DNA from: Silicimonas sp.
GTDB lineage: Bacteria > Pseudomonadota > Alphaproteobacteria > Rhodobacterales > Rhodobacteraceae
Direction of reading: 5' to 3'
Assembly: GCA_022824525.1 (NCBI GenBank)
Contig: JAJDZT010000072.1
Coordinates: 1 to 54,427 of the forward strand
DNA length: 54,427 nucleotides
The notes below the pieces were generated by a model that saw nothing but the letters and a program-made list of their open reading frames with translations, searched no databases and was not told the DNA's origin. Positions 48,299-54,427 of this stretch are shown here, one piece after another. Both the position numbers and the translations under genes were made by a program. Every line of letters begins with the position of its first letter. Position 1 is the first letter of the stretch.

Positions 48299-50944
48299 AT
48301 GACAAGCCTCAACGATATACGGTCAACCTTTCTCGGTTACTTTGAAAAAAACGGCCATGAAGTGATCGAAAGCTCTCCGCTCGTACCGCGAAATGACCCG
48401 ACGCTCATGTTCACCAATTCGGGCATGGTGCAATTCAAGAACCTGTTCACCGGGCTGGAAAAGCGTGATTATGTGCGCGCCACGACGTCTCAGAAATGCG
48501 TGCGGGCGGGCGGCAAGCACAATGATCTCGACAATGTGGGATACACCGCGCGCCACCACACATTCTTCGAGATGCTCGGGAATTTTTCCTTCGGGGATTA
48601 CTTCAAGAACGAGGCCATTCCATTTGCCTGGAATTTGCTGACCCAGGACTTCGGAATTGACAAGTCGCGCCTGTTGACCACGGTCTACCATACCGATGAC
48701 GAAGCGGCCGAGATCTGGAAGAAGGTCGGCGTGCCGGAAGACCGGATCATTCGCATCGCGACAAGCGACAACTTCTGGCAGATGGGACCCACGGGGCCTT
48801 GCGGGCCCTGCACCGAGATTTTCTACGATCACGGCGATCATGTCTGGGGTGGGCCTCCCGGCAGCGCGGAAGAGGATGGCGATCGTTTCATCGAGATCTG
48901 GAACATCGTTTTCATGCAGAACGAACAGTTCGAAGATGGTTCGATGAAGGCGCTTGACATGCAGTCGATCGACACCGGTATGGGGCTGGAACGGATTGGC
49001 GCACTTCTTCAGGGCAGTCACGACAATTACGACACTGACACGATGCGGGCGTTGATCGAGGCGTCGGCCAATACGACCTCGACTGATGTCGAAGGGGATC
49101 AGAATGTCCACCACCGCGTCATTGCCGACCATCTGCGCTCGACCTCCTTCCTGATTGCCGAAGGTGTGCTGCCGTCCAACGAAGGCCGTGGTTATGTGCT
49201 CCGCCGGATCATGCGGCGCGCGATGCGGCATGCGCATCTGCTAGGTGCCAAGGATCCCGTGATGTACAAGCTCGTCCCGGCTCTCATTGCCGAAATGGGG
49301 GCAGCTTATCCGGAACTTGGCCGCGGCAAGGCGCTGATCGAAGAGACGCTGAAGGCGGAAGAGACACGCTTCAAGGCGACGCTGGACCGTGGGCTGTCGC
49401 TGCTGGATGAAGCAACCGGGGGGCTCGGGGAAGGCGGCGAACTGCCGGGCGAGACGGCGTTCAAACTGTATGACACCTATGGCTTCCCGCTCGATCTCAC
49501 GCAGGATGCGCTCCGCGAACGTGGGATGAGTGTCGATACGGACGGGTTTGATGCGGCAATGGCGGAACAGAAGGCCAAGGCGCGTGCAGCCTGGGCAGGT
49601 TCCGGAGAGGCGGCGGATGCGGCGATCTGGTTCGATCTGGCCGAGGCGCATGGCGTAACAGAGTTCCTCGGCTACGAGACCGAAACCGCAGAAGGACAAA
49701 TCGTGGCCCTCGTCGCGGACGGAGGCGAAACCGACACGGCGGCGGGCGAGGTCCAGATTGTTCTGAACCAGTCACCGTTCTACGCCGAGAGCGGTGGCCA
49801 GGTTGGTGACACGGGCTGGATCGAGACGGAAACCGGCAAGGCCGAAGTGACGGATACCAAAAAAGCTGCTGGCGTCTTCATCCACATGGCCCGTGTGACT
49901 GAAGGCGCGCTGTCGAAGGGACAGGCAGCGAAGCTGACGGTGGACCACAACCGGCGCACGGCCATCCGGGCCAACCACTCGGCGACCCACCTTCTGCACG
50001 AGGCGCTTCGGCAGGCGCTCGGGGACCATGTGGCGCAGCGGGGATCACTCAATGCGCCGGATCGGTTGCGGTTCGACTTCAGTCATCAGAAGGCGCTGAC
50101 GTTGGAAGAACTGAAGGCGGTCGAGGCCAAGGTGAATGCCTTCATTCGTCAGAATACGCCCGTGGAGACACGGATCATGACCCCGGACGACGCGCGTGCC
50201 ATCGGGGCGCAGGCGCTGTTCGGCGAGAAATACGGTGATGAGGTGCGGGTCGTCTCCATGGGGCGCGCGGATACCGGCAAGGGTGCAGATGGCGACACGT
50301 GGTCGATCGAGCTTTGCGGCGGCACTCACGTGACCAGGACCGGCGATATCGGTGTTTTCGTGACGCTCGGTGACAGTGCGTCGTCGGCTGGCGTGCGCCG
50401 GATCGAGGCGCTGACGGGTGATGCGGCGTTCCAATACCTGTCTGACCAGGATCACCGGTTGGCCGAAGTCGCGCTGGCCCTGAAAGCGCAACCGGGCGAA
50501 GTCGCCGACCGCGTGAAAGGGTTGTTGTCGGAGCGGAAATCGCTCACCGCTGAAGTTGCAGACCTGCGCCGACAGTTGGCCATGGGCGGTGGCGATGCCG
50601 GTGGCCCGGCGCAGGAAGATGTCAACGGTATTTGCTTCATGGGGCAGGTGATGGGCGGTGTGTCCGGCAAGGACCTTCCCGCGCTGATCGACCAGTTCAA
50701 GGAGCGCGCGGGCTCTGGTGTTGTGGTTCTCATCGCGGACGCAGGTGGCAAGGCCGCCGTTGCCGCCGGGGTCACACAAGACCTGACGGACCGCATCTCC
50801 GCGGTGGACGTCGTGAAGGCGGCCGTCGCAGAGCTTGGCGGCAAGGGCGGTGGCGGTCGTCCGGACTTGGCACAAGGCGGCGGTGCTTCGGTGGAAAACG
50901 CAGAGGCCGCGCTTCAGGCGGCGAAACAGGTTCTGGGAGGATAG
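48299..50944 (+). CDS. alaS: alanyl-tRNA synthetase
   Basis: The 881-aa enzyme charges tRNA-Ala. Class II synthetase motifs open the protein ([15 protein letters not shown]), the editing domain has the zinc-type motifs [12 protein letters not shown] (about 560) and CGGTHV (about 672), and the C-terminal region ends with the DHHA1-type segment [12 protein letters not shown]. Length is normal. It is followed within one base by the DUF1330 gene. Confidence 0.97.
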   Translation: MTSLNDIRSTFLGYFEKNGHEVIESSPLVPRNDPTLMFTNSGMVQFKNLFTGLEKRDYVRATTSQKCVRAGGKHNDLDNVGYTARHHTFFEMLGNFSFGDYFKNEAIPFAWNLLTQDFGIDKSRLLTTVYHTDDEAAEIWKKVGVPEDRIIRIATSDNFWQMGPTGPCGPCTEIFYDHGDHVWGGPPGSAEEDGDRFIEIWNIVFMQNEQFEDGSMKALDMQSIDTGMGLERIGALLQGSHDNYDTDTMRALIEASANTTSTDVEGDQNVHHRVIADHLRSTSFLIAEGVLPSNEGRGYVLRRIMRRAMRHAHLLGAKDPVMYKLVPALIAEMGAAYPELGRGKALIEETLKAEETRFKATLDRGLSLLDEATGGLGEGGELPGETAFKLYDTYGFPLDLTQDALRERGMSVDTDGFDAAMAEQKAKARAAWAGSGEAADAAIWFDLAEAHGVTEFLGYETETAEGQIVALVADGGETDTAAGEVQIVLNQSPFYAESGGQVGDTGWIETETGKAEVTDTKKAAGVFIHMARVTEGALSKGQAAKLTVDHNRRTAIRANHSATHLLHEALRQALGDHVAQRGSLNAPDRLRFDFSHQKALTLEELKAVEAKVNAFIRQNTPVETRIMTPDDARAIGAQALFGEKYGDEVRVVSMGRADTGKGADGDTWSIELCGGTHVTRTGDIGVFVTLGDSASSAGVRRIEALTGDAAFQYLSDQDHRLAEVALALKAQPGEVADRVKGLLSERKSLTAEVADLRRQLAMGGGDAGGPAQEDVNGICFMGQVMGGVSGKDLPALIDQFKERAGSGVVVLIADAGGKAAVAAGVTQDLTDRISAVDVVKAAVAELGGKGGGGRPDLAQGGGASVENAEAALQAAKQVLGG

Positions 50945-50945
50945 G

Positions 50946-51233
50946 ATGCCAGCATTGTGGATTGCCCGTGTCGATGTGACCGATGCGGAGCTTTACGGCA
51001 AGTATATCGAGGTGGCCTCGGTCGTGATCCCGGCGCACGGTGGCAAGTTCATCGCGCGTGGCGGACGGGTCGAACCGGTCGAGGGCGCTTCACGCGCACG
51101 CAATGTCGTGGCGAAGTTCCCGGATGTGGACGCCGCCTTGGCTGCCTACAATGATCAAAAGTATCAGGAAGCCGTCGGTTGGGCGATGCAAGCCTCCGAG
51201 CGCGAAGTGATCATCGTCGAAACGGATGAGTGA
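50946..51233 (+). CDS. DUF1330-family protein
   Basis: The 95-aa protein begins MPALWIARVDVTDAELYGKY, typical of the ferredoxin-like alpha/beta dimeric DUF1330 family. Function is unknown. GGAGGATAGG precedes the ATG; it is one base after alaS, so they are co-transcribed. It carries no signal peptide and is probably cytoplasmic. Confidence 0.85.
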   Translation: MPALWIARVDVTDAELYGKYIEVASVVIPAHGGKFIARGGRVEPVEGASRARNVVAKFPDVDAALAAYNDQKYQEAVGWAMQASEREVIIVETDE

Positions 51234-51336
51234 CGGGTTGCGCCGCGCTTTGCGCGACGCCCGGGCGGAGGGAGGCCAGCCTCCCTCTTGGCCATTCGGC
51301 CAATTCACCCTCCGGGATATTTTTTCCAGGAAGAAA
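51234..51336 (+). repeat. structured intergenic element, copy B (before the MOSC gene)
   Basis: Immediately after the DUF1330 stop come CGCGC-TTT-GCGCG, GAGGGAGGC-CA-GCCTCCCTC (51268-51287) and TTGGCC-ATTC-GGCCAA (51288-51303), then the conserved TTCACCCTCCGGGATATTT and CCAGGAAGAAA. The stems differ from copy A at paired positions on both sides. The final GGAAGAAA lies just before the GTG of the MOSC gene and probably serves as its ribosome-binding site. Confidence 0.7.
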
Positions 51337-51341
51337 GATAT

Positions 51342-51818
51342 GTGCGGGTGCTGACACTGGCGGAGCTGCAAGGGCGCTTTGCCTGCGCTGGCCGGGTTGA
51401 GGCGATCCTTATGCGTCCGGCGCGCGACGCGGCGATGGTGCGTGTCAATGAGGCGGATATCGCTGTTTCCGGGCTTCAGGGAGATCGGTCGCGCGCGGGC
51501 AAGCGCGCGGTGACCCTGCTGCAGGCCGAGCACCTACCGGTCATTGCCGCGCTCTCCGGCCTCAAATCGGTCGATCCCGCCGTGTTGCGACGCAATATCG
51601 TGGTGTCTGGCCTCAACCTGCTGGCCTTCCGGGGCAAAGAGGTGCGGATCGGTGAAGCCGTCTTGAGCTTCACCGTCCCGGCTCATCCCTGTTCCAAGAT
51701 GGAACGTGTTCTGGGGGAAGGTGGCTACACCGCCGTGCGCGGACACGGCGGTCTATGTGCGTCGGTCGTGCAGGTCGGACGCATCGCCGTTGGAGACGCC
51801 GTGACGCCAGTTCAGTGA
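51342..51818 (+). CDS. MOSC-domain protein
   Basis: The 158-aa protein is a single MOSC domain (molybdenum cofactor sulfurase C-terminal type), with the conserved cysteine in AHPCSKMERVLG and the KRAVTLLQAEHLPVI segment. MOSC domains bind a sulfur-carrying or molybdenum-related ligand. No ATG is suitable; GTG at 51342 follows GGAAGAAAGATAT, provided by the upstream repeat, and a second GTG lies six bases later. It is convergent with the PilJ-domain gene, overlapping by seven bases. Confidence 0.85.
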   Translation: MRVLTLAELQGRFACAGRVEAILMRPARDAAMVRVNEADIAVSGLQGDRSRAGKRAVTLLQAEHLPVIAALSGLKSVDPAVLRRNIVVSGLNLLAFRGKEVRIGEAVLSFTVPAHPCSKMERVLGEGGYTAVRGHGGLCASVVQVGRIAVGDAVTPVQ

Positions 51819-52732
51819 TGCTTGGTGGCGTAGTCGGTGTAGTGCTTCACCAGCAGGTTCAACTCCGCGAGTTCCAGGTTGAGATCGTGGAAGATCTCGG
51901 TCTTGCCGGCTTCGTCCAACTCGCCGCCATCGATCAGGATCATCTGATTTCCCTTGATGATGGCCCAGCGGTTCAGGATGGAATCGAGATCGGCCCGGAT
52001 TTCTTCGGTCGGCGCTTTCTTTATGCCGACATCCGGCATGCCATCCCGGAGGGCCAGTAGCGATTTCTCAAAGATATCCATTGTTTGGATCAGGTCGGCA
52101 CGTCCTTCGTCTTCGTGGTAATGTGTCCAGATTTCACAGGAATCCTTGATCATCTTCTGTGTCAGCATCCGCTGGCGTCCGGCGATCGTGATCAGCATGG
52201 CGTTGCTTTGCGTCACTTCGTAAGGGTGGGTGTACTGGCTGGAGATATCGCTTGCGAGGATCGAGGTGAGATCGAGGATTTCAAGGTTGTGATCATCGAT
52301 CCTATGGGCCGCCTCCACGTCATGATGATCCTCGAGGATTTCCAGGATCGCGTCATGTGTCGGTCCCCAGGCCTGCCAGACGTCGTTGATTTCCTTGATC
52401 GTGATTCGGCGCGTTTCCGGCTCGGGAATGTTGAGTTCCGCATCACCGTCGCGGAGTGCAATCACGATGCGCTCGAACTCGTGATAAGATTTTTCAAGGA
52501 TCGCCAGGCTCATATCCGGCTCAATGTCAGAGGTCAGCGCGCAGGCCGACGCCGCGACACGCTGCGACAGCATGGGCAGTTGGTTGGCCAGATCGATACG
52601 ATCCGAGCTGTCGGAGATGATTTCCACGGAAGAGATGTCGATCAGGTCGATGTTTTGGGGGTCGGCGGCTTGGGCTGTTGCACTCAGAACCACGAACGCC
52701 ACAGAAGCGGCGAAAATTTTGGGACGCATCAT
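51812..52732 (-). CDS. periplasmic PilJ/NarX-type sensory-domain protein
   Basis: The 306-aa protein has a signal peptide (MMRPKIFAASVAFVVLSATAQA) and two type IV pili methyl-accepting N-terminal-type segments, LANQLPMLSQRVAASAC and TIAGRQRMLTQKMIKDSC. It has no transmembrane or signalling domain, so it probably acts as a soluble ligand-binding partner. Two ATGs (52732, 52729) precede the signal peptide. Its function here is unknown; chemotaxis genes lie about 26 kb away. Confidence 0.8.
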   Translation of the reverse strand: MMRPKIFAASVAFVVLSATAQAADPQNIDLIDISSVEIISDSSDRIDLANQLPMLSQRVAASACALTSDIEPDMSLAILEKSYHEFERIVIALRDGDAELNIPEPETRRITIKEINDVWQAWGPTHDAILEILEDHHDVEAAHRIDDHNLEILDLTSILASDISSQYTHPYEVTQSNAMLITIAGRQRMLTQKMIKDSCEIWTHYHEDEGRADLIQTMDIFEKSLLALRDGMPDVGIKKAPTEEIRADLDSILNRWAIIKGNQMILIDGGELDEAGKTEIFHDLNLELAELNLLVKHYTDYATKHH

Positions 52733-52764
52733 TACCAGGGTCTCATATTACGTTAAGTCAGGCG

Positions 52765-52772
52765 TTAACCAT
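52765..52772 (+). promoter_or_regulatory. TTAACCAT half-site in the pilJ-type / lipoprotein divergent gap
   Basis: The gap 52733-52975 contains GTTAAG, then GTTAACCATT. On the minus strand TTAAC-N7-TTAAC is read, one base off the canonical CtrA spacing. The rest of the gap shows no gene. Confidence 0.35.
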
Positions 52773-52975
52773 TAGGAACGGAATTAGACCATAATTTGTG
52801 CTAATGATGGCTCTGTCCAAAAAATCTGACGGCAGAAGCGTCACGGCGCAATTACAGGGCAAGTGCATAAAATTAGGGCGGTTTTTGCGGTCGGAATGCA
52901 ACCTATGCTTGCTTGCCATCGCTCAATGGTGTGTAAACCATCGTTGGATCGGAAACGACGGTGCGAAGGAGAACC

Positions 52976-53227
52976 ATGATGCGGGCCGTGTTAATGAGCG
53001 TTCTGGGGCTGGCTGTGCTGTCGGGCTGCACGGCAGGCGAGCCTTCCGCCACGATTCAAAGAGACGGCGATCTTGTCACGGGTGTCGTCTCGCGCAGTTT
53101 TTCCGACGAAGAGCTGAAGGAGAACGCGTTCGGCGTTCTGTGTCTCCCGGAAGAAACCGTGACCGATCTTTTCATCACGCGATGGGACGATGGCTCTGCC
53201 CGCGTGTCCGCCCGCTGCCTTGGCTAG
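52976..53227 (+). CDS. small lipoprotein, function unknown
   Basis: The 83-aa product has a type II signal peptide with a lipobox LSGC (Cys at position 18), then a short domain with two conserved-looking cysteines (VLCLPEE, ARCLG). GAAGGAGAACC precedes the ATG at 52976. It is convergent with typA, the stops being two bases apart. Small lipoproteins of this kind occur in Rhodobacterales but I know no function. Confidence 0.75.
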   Translation: MMRAVLMSVLGLAVLSGCTAGEPSATIQRDGDLVTGVVSRSFSDEELKENAFGVLCLPEETVTDLFITRWDDGSARVSARCLG

Positions 53228-53229
53228 GC

Positions 53230-54292
53230 TCAGGCGGCACTTCTTGCGGCACGCTTGCGCTCATGCGGATCGAGATGCCGTTTGCGGAGTCGAATTGACC
53301 CGGGCGTCACTTCCACAAGCTCGTCATCGTCGATATAGGCGATGGCCTCTTCCAGCGAGAGACGTACGGGCGGTGTGAGCACCACCGCATCGTCTTTGCC
53401 CGAGGCGCGCACGTTGGTGAGTTTCTTTCCCTTGAGCGGGTTCACCTCCAGGTCATTGTCGCGGCTGTGTTCGCCAATGATCATGCCCTGATAGACCTGT
53501 TCCTGCGCACCGATGAACATGCGCCCGCGTTCTTCGAGATTGAAGAGCGCATAGGCGACGGAAACGCCGTTTTCCATGGAGATCAGCACGCCCGCACGCC
53601 GCCCCGGAATAGCGCCTCTGTGCGCGGTGTGGCCATGAAATACCCGGTTCAGAACGCCGGTTCCGCGCGTGTCGGTCAGGAACTCGCCATGGTATCCGAT
53701 CAAACCGCGCGACGGGACATGGGCCACGATGCGCGTCTTGCCGGACCCGGCGGGCTTCATCTCGATCAGTTCGCCCTTGCGCGGACCGGTCAGCTTCTCG
53801 ATCACGGCGCCCGTGTATTCGTCATCGACGTCAATGGTGACTTCCTCGACGGGCTCTTGGGTTTCCCCGTCGATGTCTCGAAAAATGACCTGCGGGCGGG
53901 AGATGGACAGCTCGAAGCCTTCGCGGCGCATGTTCTCGATCAAAACGCCCATCTGGAGTTCACCGCGACCCGAGACCTCGAAGGCTTCACCGCCCGGTGT
54001 GTCCTGCACGCAGATGGCCACGTTCGATTCCGCTTCCTTCATGAGACGGTCGCGGATGACGCGGCTTTGGACCTTCTTCCCGTCGCGGCCCGCAAGCGGG
54101 CTGTCATTGATCCCGAAAGTGACCGAGATGGTCGGCGGATCGATAGGTTGTGCGGGGATTGGATCGTCCACGGCAAGAGCGGCAATCGTGTCTGCCACCG
54201 TGGCCTTTGCCATGCCGGCAATGGAGACGATGTCGCCCGCCTCGGCTTCTTCGATCGGCTGTTGTGCAAGGCCGCGGAAGGCCAGGATCTTA
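53230..54292 (-). pseudogene. typA: translational GTPase TypA/BipA, C-terminal part, cut by an IS
   Basis: The frame runs from the IS junction at 54292 to the stop at 53230 (about 353 codons), beginning KILAFRGLAQQPIEEAEAGD. It holds domain II's end, domain III and the BipA C-terminal domain (VPSRGLIGYHGEFLTDTRGTG, LDPHERKR). The GTPase G domain and switch regions, about 250 residues, are absent from the window. TypA acts in ribosome assembly at low temperature or stress. The element sits in the coding sequence, so the gene is interrupted unless the assembly joined two loci at the repeat. Confidence 0.85.
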
Positions 54293-54427
54293 GAGCCTGA
54301 CCTAGAATGTGGATGGTCTCATCTGATATGGTATTTCCCTACTGAATTTAACCACAGACAGGGAAGACCACATGGCTTGGAACGAGACCACCCGCGCGAA
54401 GTATAAGCGTAGTTCGGACCGATATGA
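54293..54427 (+). mobile_element. IS5-family insertion sequence, right-edge fragment
   Basis: Begins GAGCCTGACC, preceded by TTA (54290-54292), and matches bases 1-138 in reverse complement with about four differences, so the two are separate copies of one element. The transposase gene starts at 54372 and runs off the window. Confidence 0.8.
54372..54427 (+). CDS. IS5-family transposase, N-terminal fragment
   Basis: Reads MAWNETTRAKYKRSSDRY and continues beyond the window. It is the mirror copy of the fragment at bases 1-59. Confidence 0.75.
   Translation, partial: MAWNETTRAKYKRSSDRY

Overview
The window reads as a chromosomal segment of an alphaproteobacterium of the Rhodobacterales (Roseobacter group). 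Pointers are the AglEFGAK alpha-glucoside operon, a SelD fused to an NDH-2-like flavoprotein, CckA, dense GC-rich coding with many ATGA/TGATG gene overlaps, and a recA promoter carrying alphaproteobacterial SOS boxes (GAAC-N7-GAAC and a near-perfect GTTC-N7-GGTC). Both ends are cut by the start of the same IS5-family element in opposite orientation. At the right end the IS lies inside typA/bipA. I saw no tRNA, rRNA, CRISPR array, prophage or integrase.

Layout. 1-138: IS fragment. 556-4052: small membrane protein, tRNA 2-selenouridine synthase (mnmH) and convergent selD fusion. 4096-8169: ABC exporter-like operon (ATPase, FtsX permease, AttH/CrtC-like lipocalin). 8291-11752: dnaE. 11999-20376: a catabolic island with a divergent operon (SsuD-like monooxygenase, YdhF-like aldo-keto reductase, flavin reductase) facing a GntR/UTRA regulator, Gfo/Idh/MocA dehydrogenase, Rieske oxygenase, a 77-aa unknown and a dimethylglycine-dehydrogenase-like flavoprotein. 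20695-25631: compact chemotaxis operon (STAS, CheY, CheA, CheW, CheR, CheY, unknown) without receptor or CheB. 25739-35958: alpha-glucoside regulon (lacI-bgl-glk diverging from aglE-F-G-A-K) with CAAAGCGCTTTG-like operators on each side of the divergent promoter region. 35964-38961: PlsY-like membrane protein, ureohydrolase and a tandem pair of Imm11/DUF1629-like genes. 39191-46625: rhomboid, guaB, a proline-rich envelope protein, rsmB and a frameshifted cckA. 46795-53227: recA, alaS, a DUF1330 protein, a MOSC protein, a PilJ-domain periplasmic protein and a small lipoprotein. 53230-54292: C-terminal part of typA, then the IS.

How the parts work together. selD and mnmH make the selenophosphate-to-selenouridine pathway. 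The island looks like a route that oxygenates, demethylates and possibly desulfonates an N-methylated, perhaps sulfonated, compound; its substrate is unknown. The agl regulon imports alpha-glucosides, hydrolyses them in the cytoplasm and phosphorylates the glucose. The most unusual observations are the duplicated immunity-like genes whose differences cluster in one segment, the one-base deletion that splits cckA, an intergenic element with three hairpins that keep their pairing while changing sequence (after recA and before the MOSC gene), and the IS-interrupted typA.
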